Origin: Lachnospiraceae bacterium
Lineage (GTDB): Bacteria; Bacillota; Clostridia; Lachnospirales; Lachnospiraceae
Direction: 5' to 3'
NCBI GenBank assembly: GCA_910575255.1
Contig: CAJTEM010000003.1
Coordinates: 180,902 to 244,901 of the forward strand
Length of the DNA stretch: 64,000 bases
Part shown: one piece after another, positions 23,109-31,360 of the stretch
How positions within the stretch are numbered: position 1 is the stretch's first letter
How the letters are laid out: every line of letters begins with the position of its first letter
Made by a program: the position numbers and the translations under genes
Notes under the pieces: generated by a model
The model's input: only the letters and a program-made list of their open reading frames with translations
Told to the model about the DNA's origin: nothing
Database searches by the model: none

Positions 23109-24410
23109 TTAGAATATAATTCCCATTGTTGCCATCATAGAAATAATAAATCCGCCGATAACACACGGAATCGTAGAACCCAGCACCACGTGCTTATAAC
23201 TCTCTGCCAGAGTACACTCACAAACCGAGGTCTCCATAACCACCGGTGAAGCATTGGGAAGCTTGTTCAGGGTAATACCAGCCTCTGCAACGATTCTGTG
23301 CAGAGCATTGATATTGGCTCCCATGTCCAGGAATGCCTGGCCAAAACTCTCCAGGAACAGAGTCTCAGCTGTAATGGCTGAACCGGTCAGTGCGCCGCAG
23401 ATCATGGTGCCCAGCCAGGTCTTCAGATAAATCGGAAGGCTGATACCCAGCACAACTTCCTGTACGGTGTGGAATGCCGGAGCCTGGGTCAGTACACGGG
23501 AAAGTCCGATAACGGCAGCCACGGTAAGCATGGTACTCAGACCGGAGGTAGAGCCGCTCTTAATGGAGGTCTTCAGATTCTTGATCTTCTTAAACTGAGT
23601 AACAATGATTACTATCACACCTGCTAACAATGCAGCAGTCAGGCTGGTGGAGGTTCCCATGCTGGTGGTTGCCACAACAGTAGCCAGAACCAGAACGAAG
23701 GGAAGAAGAGACACAAGCAGTCCCGGAAGTTCCTCATCCTTCATGACAGTATTCTCGGTCTTGTACATATCCAGAAGTTCCTGCTCGGTGTGCTTTGCCA
23801 TGCTCTTCTTCTGCGCATAGTTGAAATACAGCACATACCAGGTACAGGTAATCACAGAGAACACCACAGCCAGTCCCGGTGCAACGCCCAGAGAGGTCCC
23901 CAGGAAGTTGCTGGGAAGCACATTACAGATATCCATGGAGAAAGCAAAGCTGTTTGCATTGGCTCCGCCACAGATCATCAGAAACGGCAGCAATCTGCGG
24001 TCCATCTTATTTTGACGCAGCAGATTATCAGCGATGGGATACAGCACGAATACCATGATGTAGCCGTTGATGCCCAGCATAGTGATAAAGAAGGTACAGA
24101 TCATCATGACCAGACCCACTCTCTTTGCTCCCAGAGCATCCGAGAGAGACTTGGCAATCTTGGTGGCCAGACCGGTCTGGTTTACCAGTTCACCAAAGAT
24201 ACCGCCCAGTGCCAGAATCAGAAACCACTGGGTACAGAAGCTTCCTGCGCCCTCTGAAAAGGTAGTCAGAAGTCCCTCCCAGAAATTCAGTCCGCTGGTG
24301 ACAAGAATGATGGACGCCGTAATTACGGACGCCGTGATCATGTCAACACCCTTGACGATCATAAAAATCAGCAGGGCCACGGCAATAATCAAACCAATTC
24401 CCGATAACAT
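23109..24410 (-). CDS. GntP/CitT-type organic-acid permease
   Basis: A 433-residue membrane protein with about twelve helices in the ion-transporter superfamily (GntP-like). Hydrophobic repeats and motifs such as GINGYIMVFVLYPIA and ICGALTGSAITAETLF fit proton or sodium-coupled uptake of hydroxylated acids (gluconate, citrate-like). AGGAGG lies upstream. It stands between a second transporter and the LysR gene in cluster 1. A hydroxy ring acid such as quinate or shikimate would be a sensible substrate given the neighbouring dehydrogenase, but this is inference. Confidence 0.8.
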   Translation of the reverse strand: MLSGIGLIIAVALLIFMIVKGVDMITASVITASIILVTSGLNFWEGLLTTFSEGAGSFCTQWFLILALGGIFGELVNQTGLATKIAKSLSDALGAKRVGLVMMICTFFITMLGINGYIMVFVLYPIADNLLRQNKMDRRLLPFLMICGGANANSFAFSMDICNVLPSNFLGTSLGVAPGLAVVFSVITCTWYVLYFNYAQKKSMAKHTEQELLDMYKTENTVMKDEELPGLLVSLLPFVLVLATVVATTSMGTSTSLTAALLAGVIVIIVTQFKKIKNLKTSIKSGSTSGLSTMLTVAAVIGLSRVLTQAPAFHTVQEVVLGISLPIYLKTWLGTMICGALTGSAITAETLFLESFGQAFLDMGANINALHRIVAEAGITLNKLPNASPVVMETSVCECTLAESYKHVVLGSTIPCVIGGFIISMMATMGIIF

Positions 24411-24502
24411 ATTATATCCTCCTGTAATGAAATTTATATTTTTCCGTGTGCCTTACAGCCATTTCCCAATCCCGCAAAGCACACGGGAAAAATCAACAGC
24501 TT

Positions 24503-25798
24503 TTATTTCTCTTTCTTCAGATTCGCATAATCCGCATCCGGCCACTTAATAATCACATTAAGAATCGTCGGAATAATCAACGTAAACAAAGTGATAATCG
24601 AAGCAAAGGTCAGGCCCTTGGATACCAGCGCGGTAAGTCCCATCTGAGACACCGCCCAGGTCAGGATCACATAGAGCAGAGTCAAAGCAGCTCCCCGTTT
24701 ATTTCTCTTTTCTGCAGAAACCTTCGGATCCTCTTTCTTCATCTTCTGATACCAGTTCAAAATACGGTCATTGAAGCCCTGCGCATAGTTAATTGCCGTA
24801 GAAATCGTGGCAAAAAAGATAGCAATCGTAATCAGTGTCAGAAGCACTGCCTTGACAGCGCCGGTACCGAAGCCGTTCTGAACCACCAGGATGGTATATA
24901 CTGCCCTTCCGTTGGCCCAGCCGTCATACACAGCCGAATAATTGGACGCCAGGTTGATTACATTCATCTCCAGAAACGCCCAGTTGGCGATCACAGACAA
25001 TACTACTGCCCAGCGCAAGGTCTTTTTATTGGTAAACAACTGTGCATGGTTTACATAAGCTCCAAAACCCGCCAGATTCTGCCCGGAGAAAATATAAGCC
25101 CAGCAAAAAGCCACCATCAGATATTTGACAAAGCTTCCGGCGCCTGCCGCGATGTCGTCATTGATCAGCTGAGACATCACTCCCATTTCCGTGCTCAGCC
25201 TTCCTGACGCCACATTAAAAATAATATTGGGAATATGGACGGCAACCAGTGCGATAAAAATCACAGCGCTCATAAACACCGCGTTTTTACGCACCAGCTC
25301 TGTTCCTTTCATACAAAGAACGAACATAATCACTCCGATGATCAGCGTAGACGCCAGATACGGAATGCCTGTCAGTTCCTGCAGCGCCGAACCGGATGTA
25401 GAATATGCCAGAGCCATACACACGATCAGCAGCCAGTTGAAATTAAATTCATAAATATACTGCATCGGCTTGGCAAAAATCCCGCCACAAAAACGAGCCC
25501 CATATTTTGCCAGGAAATTACTATAGTCAAAAGTTCTGAGATCCATAGCGAACTTCATAAAAAAATAAATCGCAAAACAGTTAATAGCAGCCACGGCAAA
25601 GGGCATAAACAGACAGAAATACGGCTGCGTCACCACGGGAAGCATCCCGTAGAAGCCGGTATTCCGAAAGAAATATGTCCATGGGGTGGAACCTGACGCA
25701 AAACCTCCGCCGCACTGGGAGCTGAAAGCAATCGATACAAACACAAGCACCGTTCTCCAATCGACCCGGTTGGCCGGATTTGTTACTGAATTTTCCAT
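24503..25798 (-). CDS. YkvI-like integral membrane transporter
   Basis: A 431-residue protein with about eleven membrane helices, resembling the uncharacterised YkvI family (LeuT-like fold group). N-terminal RTVLVFVSIAFSSQCGGGFASG has the broken-helix glycine stretch typical of such transporters. Its substrate is unknown; in this setting it could be a second uptake route or a product exporter for cluster 1. GAGGGG precedes the ATG. The gap upstream (25799-25886) has no terminator. Confidence 0.7.
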   Translation of the reverse strand: MENSVTNPANRVDWRTVLVFVSIAFSSQCGGGFASGSTPWTYFFRNTGFYGMLPVVTQPYFCLFMPFAVAAINCFAIYFFMKFAMDLRTFDYSNFLAKYGARFCGGIFAKPMQYIYEFNFNWLLIVCMALAYSTSGSALQELTGIPYLASTLIIGVIMFVLCMKGTELVRKNAVFMSAVIFIALVAVHIPNIIFNVASGRLSTEMGVMSQLINDDIAAGAGSFVKYLMVAFCWAYIFSGQNLAGFGAYVNHAQLFTNKKTLRWAVVLSVIANWAFLEMNVINLASNYSAVYDGWANGRAVYTILVVQNGFGTGAVKAVLLTLITIAIFFATISTAINYAQGFNDRILNWYQKMKKEDPKVSAEKRNKRGAALTLLYVILTWAVSQMGLTALVSKGLTFASIITLFTLIIPTILNVIIKWPDADYANLKKEK

Positions 25799-25886
25799 AT
25801 CATTTACCCCTCTCTGGTAATTCCCTTATTGATTGTTTTTTCTGTGCTTTTTGTCATTTTATTAACAAATAAAACCAAAAAAATAC

Positions 25887-26441
25887 CTACCCGTCGTTTT
25901 TCGCCCCGGACTGCCACTGGGCATTCATCTTATCTAAAGGAATCTCAATCAGTCCTGCCCTGCTGTCATAAACGTAAACGATAAACCCCCTCTTGCACCG
26001 GAACACACACTCCAGGCACGGATCCTCGTCACAGTAGGCGAAGGCATCCGTGTCAGCCAGTGCAAACACCATCGGCGGGCGTTTTTCCTCCGATACATAC
26101 TTCAGATACCCGCCGGTAAATGTTTTCAGATAAATCCAATCCGGATGCTCCTTCGGGGAGGCACATTTCCAGGATACACGAACCGCATTGTCATTATAGC
26201 CGCCGGTAATCTGGTATGTAACCTGAATCTGGCTGCTGACTTTTTGCGCATCTGTTGGCTCTAACCGGCTGGCCTTCTTGCCGCAGCAGGAAATCTCCTT
26301 TTTTTCCAGTTCTTTTCCTCCGGTCACGGGAAACAATGCCCCGCATTCCATACAGCGGTAAAACACCACGTCCGGACACTGGCAGGCCAGAGGTTTTCTG
26401 GTATCCCGGCATCTTCTGGGCCCGAATTTCTGTTCAATCAT
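25887..26441 (-). CDS. Desulforedoxin-domain protein with a degenerate superoxide-reductase half
   Basis: A 184-residue protein. The N-terminal part carries the desulforedoxin iron site: Cys30 and Cys33 (YRCMECGAL) and adjacent Cys52-Cys53 (SCCGKK), the arrangement of desulfoferrodoxin centre I. The remaining 120 residues have the size of the superoxide-reductase domain but almost no histidines (one in KEHPDW) and no Cys-Asn-x-His motif, so the catalytic iron centre II cannot form. It is therefore probably an electron carrier or regulator and not a superoxide reductase. The start at 26441 has AAGGGA upstream; a TTG two codons earlier is unlikely. Its place between a CoA ligase and transporters suggests a redox role in cluster 1. 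Confidence 0.75.
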   Translation of the reverse strand: MIEQKFGPRRCRDTRKPLACQCPDVVFYRCMECGALFPVTGGKELEKKEISCCGKKASRLEPTDAQKVSSQIQVTYQITGGYNDNAVRVSWKCASPKEHPDWIYLKTFTGGYLKYVSEEKRPPMVFALADTDAFAYCDEDPCLECVFRCKRGFIVYVYDSRAGLIEIPLDKMNAQWQSGAKNDG

Positions 26442-26469
26442 GAACAATCATCCCTTCATACTTATTCTC

Positions 26470-28104
26470 TCACGAACTCCGTTTCTTCAACTCTTCCTGC
26501 AGCAGATATTTCTTCACCTTTCCGCTGCCGGTGTGAGGAATCCTCTCAATCAGTTCCAGCCTCTCCGGCCAGAACCGCTTCGGCACATTTTTCCCCTTCA
26601 GATAGGCAATCACATCCTCCAGGCAGAGATTCTCATTTCCCGGAAGCGGCACCGCAAACGCGCAAATCCGCTCTCCTAACCGGTCGTCCGGCATGCCGAT
26701 GATCGTGTGATCCCCCATTCCCGGGCATCCCTCCAACCTATCATTGATCTCATTGGAATTCAGATTCTCACCTCCCCGGACGATCATATCCTTCTTTCTG
26801 CCGATAATATGGATATTGCCGGCCTCATCCATCACGCACAAATCCCCGCTGTGAAACCATCCGTCGTCATCCAGCACACCGTCCGTGATCTCCCGCGCTT
26901 TCAGATACCCCACAAACACACTGGGTCCCCGGGACAATTCCTCTCCCGGTGTTCCCGGCTCCACCTCATTGCCGTCGTCATCCACTACCTTTACCTCAAC
27001 ACCAGCCATTGCTCTTCCCGAAGTCGTTCCGTTTAAGGCCAGGGCTTCCTCTGGCCGGACAAACACATGAGGCACGCTTTCCGTGGAACCGTATACCTCA
27101 CAGAGCAGGATTCCGAACTTCCACGCCCGCTGTACCATATACCCCGGCACCGGAGCGCCTCCGCACAGATAAAACTTCAAGTGCGGCAAAGCCCCCCCGT
27201 TGGTATCCAACTCCCGCAGAATATCGTAGATAAAAGGCGTTGCCCCCATGGAATAAGTACATTTCTCTTCATTCATCAGATCAATGGCGTCCCGGCAGCA
27301 ATACTTCTGCTGCAGCACGATCTTTGCCCCGTGAAGCATGGTGGCAATCACTGCATGATGAAACCCGGTCGCATGATGAAGGGGTGCGGGCATGAACATG
27401 ATATCCTCCTCCGTCAGCTTCAATTCCTTGTTGAAGGTATCCTCGCTGTAACGGACATTATCATGGCTTAACATGACTCCTTTGGTTCCCCCGGTCGTCC
27501 CTGAAGTACACAGGATCACTGCCACATCCTCTCCTGTCAGTGTATGGACACATTCCTCTTTTTTCAGAGGCTCATACTTTTCCAGAATCTCCCGCAGCAC
27601 CGGCAACGCATGCTGCCGTTCCCTTACAGAGTCCAGAAGAATGATTTTCTTTAAAGTAGGAATCTGATCCTTCACCGCCAAAATCCGGCTCTCATAGTCT
27701 GTCTTATAGAAAAAGGTAGGCCCGAAATACGCTCTTGATTCTGTCACGTTCATACTCCGGATTAATTCCTTTTCCTCATAGGACATGGCGATGGGATGAG
27801 CCACTGCTCCTGCCTTGAAGCAGGCGATGGTCAGCATGACAAACTCACTCCAGATCGGCAGCTGATAAGATACGGTATCCCGGGGACGGATCCCCGTCTC
27901 CACAAGGAATGCCGCCACCCTTCCGGCTGCCTCATCCATCTGCTTATATGTATAACGGAACCCCCGGTCATCCACAACATACTCTCGGTTGGGAAATTTT
28001 TCCACAGTTGCTTCCCAGCAGTCCAGGAGCGTCTGATCCGTCCAATACCCCTTTTCCCGGTACTGCTGTCTTAGTTTCTCGTTAATCTTTCTCTCTTCGA
28101 ACAT
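26470..28104 (-). CDS. AMP-forming acyl-CoA ligase (CaiC/cyclohexanecarboxylate-CoA ligase-like)
   Basis: Activates a carboxylic acid with ATP and CoA. The 544-residue protein has the adenylate-forming motifs A3 CTSGTTGGTKGVMLSH, A5 VYGSTES, A7 WFHSGDL, A8 GRKKDMIVRGGENLNSNE and A10 TGSGKVKKY with the catalytic Lys. The start at 28104 has AGGAG nine bases upstream; 23 further in-frame codons upstream lack one. By overall look it belongs with CaiC and cyclohexanecarboxylate-CoA ligases and not with long-chain fatty acid ligases. In cluster 1 it would charge the starting acid or repair CoA loss when the CoA-transferase cycle stops. Confidence 0.88.
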   Translation of the reverse strand: MFEERKINEKLRQQYREKGYWTDQTLLDCWEATVEKFPNREYVVDDRGFRYTYKQMDEAAGRVAAFLVETGIRPRDTVSYQLPIWSEFVMLTIACFKAGAVAHPIAMSYEEKELIRSMNVTESRAYFGPTFFYKTDYESRILAVKDQIPTLKKIILLDSVRERQHALPVLREILEKYEPLKKEECVHTLTGEDVAVILCTSGTTGGTKGVMLSHDNVRYSEDTFNKELKLTEEDIMFMPAPLHHATGFHHAVIATMLHGAKIVLQQKYCCRDAIDLMNEEKCTYSMGATPFIYDILRELDTNGGALPHLKFYLCGGAPVPGYMVQRAWKFGILLCEVYGSTESVPHVFVRPEEALALNGTTSGRAMAGVEVKVVDDDGNEVEPGTPGEELSRGPSVFVGYLKAREITDGVLDDDGWFHSGDLCVMDEAGNIHIIGRKKDMIVRGGENLNSNEINDRLEGCPGMGDHTIIGMPDDRLGERICAFAVPLPGNENLCLEDVIAYLKGKNVPKRFWPERLELIERIPHTGSGKVKKYLLQEELKKRSS

Positions 28105-28227
28105 AATCGATCTCCTGCCGTTATGCCGATCAGCCGTCCAGAGGCGGCTAATGCCTTCCTTCTTCTGTCGCATCCCCTCCGCCAGATCGCAAACGCATCG
28201 TCCGGCAGAACAGATCTGACACTTCCG

Positions 28228-29238
28228 TTACGCCTGCTGCCTGGCCTTTAACTCCTTTACCAGTGCCGGCACGACCTCAAACAGATCGCCCACGATATAA
28301 TAATCCGCCACCTCAAAGATCGGAGCCGTCTCGTCCTTATTAATCGCTACGATTGTTCCGGATTCACTCATGCCAGCCACATGCTGAACAGCGCCGGAGA
28401 TTCCGCAGGCAAAATAAATCTTCGGGGAAACCGTAGAACCGGTCTGTCCGACCTGCCGGGACTGGGGCATCCAGCCCGCATCCACCGCTGCACGGGAACA
28501 GCCGACGGTTCCGCCCAGCACATCCGCCAATTCCTGTAAAACAGCAAAGTTCTCTGCGTTCTTCATGGCACGGCCGCCGGAAACAATCACATCTGCCTCG
28601 TCCAGACGCATCCCCTGGTCCTCAGCGGCTTTGATAAATTCAACCACCTTGGTACGGATCTGCTCTGCCGGGGTATAGATATTCTCCTCGATTACCTCCG
28701 GCTTGTTCTCCGGGTTCGGCTGTCCCTTCTTGAAAGCGCCGGGACGGCAGGTTCCCATTTGGGGACGGGTCTCGCTGCAAAGGATCTGGGCATACAGGTT
28801 ACCGCCGAAAGCAGGACGCTCCCACACCACATTTCCGCTCTCCTCTTCTACACTCAATGCAGTACAGTCAGCGGTCAGGCCGGTGTGCAGGCTGACAGCC
28901 AGCTTGGAACCCAAGTCACGGCCATTGACCGTAGCGCCTACCAGGATGGTATTGGGGTCATATTTCTCACACAGCTTTAAAAACGCGTGGCCATAGGCAT
29001 CTGCACTGTAGTTCTCATACTCGTCGCCCTTCACCACATAAACCTTCTCGGCGCCGTACTCTGCGGCAGCCTTCACGGCAGCATCCACATCTTTTCCGAT
29101 AACAACAGCGCAAAGCTGCTGTTTTAAGCCGTCAGCCAGCTTTCTTCCCTGTCCCAGCAACTCCAGCCCTACACTCTTTGGCTCGCCCTGGAAGCATTCG
29201 ATAAATACCCATACATCTTTACATGTCTCAAAGCTCAT
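28228..29238 (-). CDS. etfA: Electron transfer flavoprotein, alpha subunit (cluster 1)
   Basis: Large subunit of the ETF heterodimer that passes electrons to acyl-CoA dehydrogenases. The 336-residue protein ends with the FAD-binding domain GQTGSTVSPKIYFACGISGAVQH and NKDETAPIFEVADYYIVGDL. There is no N-terminal ferredoxin extension as found in some caffeate or acrylate systems. AAGGAGG lies upstream and the etfB stop is 13 bases away. Gene order etfB-etfA behind an acyl-CoA dehydrogenase is that of clostridial enoyl-CoA reductase systems. Confidence 0.96.
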   Translation of the reverse strand: MSFETCKDVWVFIECFQGEPKSVGLELLGQGRKLADGLKQQLCAVVIGKDVDAAVKAAAEYGAEKVYVVKGDEYENYSADAYGHAFLKLCEKYDPNTILVGATVNGRDLGSKLAVSLHTGLTADCTALSVEEESGNVVWERPAFGGNLYAQILCSETRPQMGTCRPGAFKKGQPNPENKPEVIEENIYTPAEQIRTKVVEFIKAAEDQGMRLDEADVIVSGGRAMKNAENFAVLQELADVLGGTVGCSRAAVDAGWMPQSRQVGQTGSTVSPKIYFACGISGAVQHVAGMSESGTIVAINKDETAPIFEVADYYIVGDLFEVVPALVKELKARQQA

Positions 29239-29251
29239 GGTCTTAACCTCC

Positions 29252-30040
29252 TTACAGTACTTTGGCTTCTGCCAGTTTGTCGATCAGGGAGCCGGCCATC
29301 TCTGCCGGGCTGTTGCCCTCGATGTTGACGCCGGTTGCAGTTCTCTTCGGAGTAAAGGTTGCTTTTACCTTGGTGGGAGAACCCTTGAGGCCGATCTTGG
29401 TGGTATCGATGTCCGGGAAATCGGCAATGGTCAACTCCGGAATATCGCAGCGCAGAGAGTACAGCTTTCGGCTTACCGTAGCGTAACGCGGCTTGTTGCT
29501 CTCCTTGGTAGCCGTGCACAGCACCGGGAATTTCGTCTCAATCACTTCAATGCCTTCCTCTACCTGGCGGCGGGCAATCACCTTATCCCCCTCCGCCTTC
29601 AGATCCAGCACATAGGTCAGGCGGGTCGCGCCCAGATGCTCGGCAATACTGGGAGCCGTCTGGCCGGTATCTCCGTCAATGGCCTGCTTCCCGCCCATAA
29701 TAACGTCAAACGGCCCTAATTTCTCAATCGCCTGGGAAAGGATATAGCTGGTGGCATAGGTATCGGAACCGCCGAAAGCACGGTCTGTTACCAGATAGCC
29801 TTCATCCGCCCCCATGGAAATGGCTTCGCGCAGCACAGCCTTTGCCTGCTGGGGCCCCATGGCAATCGCCACCACCTTACCGCCGTAGGCATCCTTTAAC
29901 TGCAGGGCAGTCTCTAAGGCATTCTTATCAAAGGGGTTCATAATGCTGGGAACACCCTGACGGATCAATGTATTCTTTACCGGATCGATCTTGATTTCTG
30001 TCGTATCCGGAACCTGCTTGATACAAACGACAATGTTCAT
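29252..30040 (-). CDS. etfB: Electron transfer flavoprotein, beta subunit (cluster 1)
   Basis: Small ETF subunit, 262 residues from the ATG at 30040 (GAGGAGG upstream; a longer frame adds seven residues without a ribosome site). MNIVVCIKQVPDT and PFDKNALETALQLKD are family marks. The segment DRAFGGSDTYATSY resembles the NADH/FAD-binding loop of electron-bifurcating clostridial EtfB (partners of Bcd), so this ETF may couple NADH oxidation to both enoyl-CoA and ferredoxin reduction. Bifurcation is an inference from that motif. Confidence 0.95.
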   Translation of the reverse strand: MNIVVCIKQVPDTTEIKIDPVKNTLIRQGVPSIMNPFDKNALETALQLKDAYGGKVVAIAMGPQQAKAVLREAISMGADEGYLVTDRAFGGSDTYATSYILSQAIEKLGPFDVIMGGKQAIDGDTGQTAPSIAEHLGATRLTYVLDLKAEGDKVIARRQVEEGIEVIETKFPVLCTATKESNKPRYATVSRKLYSLRCDIPELTIADFPDIDTTKIGLKGSPTKVKATFTPKRTATGVNIEGNSPAEMAGSLIDKLAEAKVL

Positions 30041-30067
30041 CTTACTTCCTCCTCGTATCATATGGTT

Positions 30068-31210
30068 TTATTTGTATTCCCGGTTAAGTTCTCCGGCAAT
30101 GGTCATTCTCTGCACCTGGTTGGCTCCCTCGAAGATCTGGAACACCTTGCAGTCACGCATCAGTTTCTCCACCGGATACTCCTTGCTGTAGCCGTATCCG
30201 CCGAAGATCTGCACCGCGTTGGAGGTAACCTCCTGGGCACAGTCGGATACAAAGGTCTTGGTGATGGAACCCTCTTTCCGCACCAGGCTGCCGTTATCCA
30301 TCATCCGCATGGTATTATTCACCAGGCAGCGGGAAGCTTCGATCTTAATCGCCATATCGGCCAGCATCTGCTGAACCATCTGGAAGTTGATGATCGGCTC
30401 TCCGAACTGCTTTCTTTCCTTGGCATACTTCACGGACTCATCCAGGGCGCGCTGCATGATGCCCACTGCCATGGTTGCCACAAAGGCACGGGACAGGTTC
30501 AGGGCATTCAAAGCCAGCTTGAAGCCGCTGCCTTCTTCCCCCAGCATAGCGGAGGCCTTTACCCGGACATTCTCAAAGGTAACGTCTGTGGTATTGGAAA
30601 GGCGCAGGCCCATCTTGTTCTCATGCTTGCCAATGGTGATTCCCGGTGCATCGGCATCCACAATAAATGCGGAAATTCCCCGGTTTCCTTTCTCCGGGCT
30701 GGTCTTAAAGAAGCCCACCATAATGGAAGCCAGGGCTCCGTTGGTGATAAAGGTCTTATTGCCGTTCAGAATATAATCGTCGCCGTCCTTTACGGCAGTG
30801 GCACGCATGGCTCCCGGATCGGATCCGGCATTAGGCTCCGTCAGTGCAAAGGCAGCGAATCTGCCAGGCTTTACCACATCGGCAAAATACTTGCCCTGCT
30901 CCGGAGTACCGGCCAGGATAACATTTCTCAAAGCAACGAAGGAAGTAACAAAGCTGATGGCATAGCCTGCATCCACCTTGGCCAGTTCCTCAAAAATCAT
31001 AGCTGTGGTCTCATAGCTAAGACCGGTTCCGCCGTACTCCTCCGGGATCTCCAGCATATGGAGCCCCATCTTGAAGCCCCAGTCAAACAACTCCCTCGGG
31101 CACTCGCCTTTTTCATCTGCTTCCTGAACATAAGGCTTGATTTCGTTCTCCGCCATCTCGCGAACCATGGCGAGCAGTTCTTTTTGCTCGTCGGTGTAAA
31201 GTAAACTCAT
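30068..31210 (-). CDS. Acyl-CoA dehydrogenase / enoyl-CoA reductase 1 (cluster 1)
   Basis: FAD enzyme of the acyl-CoA dehydrogenase family, 380 residues, close to clostridial Bcd/AcdA types. Motifs: FALTEPNAGSDPGAM (substrate/FAD loop), LNGNKTFITNG, and the C-terminal QIFGGYGYSKEYPVE..FEGANQVQR where the Glu of FEGAN is the expected catalytic base. Together with EtfAB 27 bases downstream it most likely runs as a reductase of an alpha,beta-unsaturated acyl-CoA. Followed by etfB; preceded by a 150-base gap containing a 15-bp inverted repeat. Confidence 0.94.
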   Translation of the reverse strand: MSLLYTDEQKELLAMVREMAENEIKPYVQEADEKGECPRELFDWGFKMGLHMLEIPEEYGGTGLSYETTAMIFEELAKVDAGYAISFVTSFVALRNVILAGTPEQGKYFADVVKPGRFAAFALTEPNAGSDPGAMRATAVKDGDDYILNGNKTFITNGALASIMVGFFKTSPEKGNRGISAFIVDADAPGITIGKHENKMGLRLSNTTDVTFENVRVKASAMLGEEGSGFKLALNALNLSRAFVATMAVGIMQRALDESVKYAKERKQFGEPIINFQMVQQMLADMAIKIEASRCLVNNTMRMMDNGSLVRKEGSITKTFVSDCAQEVTSNAVQIFGGYGYSKEYPVEKLMRDCKVFQIFEGANQVQRMTIAGELNREYK

Positions 31211-31245
31211 ATCGTCTCACCTTTCCTTAAAATTTTCATTGGAGT

Positions 31246-31309
31246 GCAGCAGCAATCCGGCCATTACGGGGTATTTTTTTCAAAGGGAATCTACCGGAAT
31301 TGCTGCTGC
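31246..31309. repeat. Inverted repeat between CoA-transferase and dehydrogenase genes
   Basis: GCAGCAGCAATCCGG (31246-31260) is mirrored by CCGGAATTGCTGCTGC (31294-31309) with one extra base. The 33-base loop contains a run of A on the minus strand. In the mRNA it would make a stable hairpin ahead of the dehydrogenase gene; not a terminator by its tail. Confidence 0.65.
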
Positions 31310-31360
31310 TTGCCGAATTATGTCAACAATTCCCGGGCGGGAACTGTTATAAGTAATGGG

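Noticed and set aside
25887..26441. Calling the gene a superoxide reductase (desulfoferrodoxin)
   Set aside because: Only the centre I cysteines are present; the histidine and cysteine ligands of the catalytic centre are missing.
30062..31204. 380-codon plus-strand frame opposite the acyl-CoA dehydrogenase
   Set aside because: Antisense shadow of a well-supported gene with no family resemblance; long open antisense frames follow from the codon bias of GC-rich third positions.
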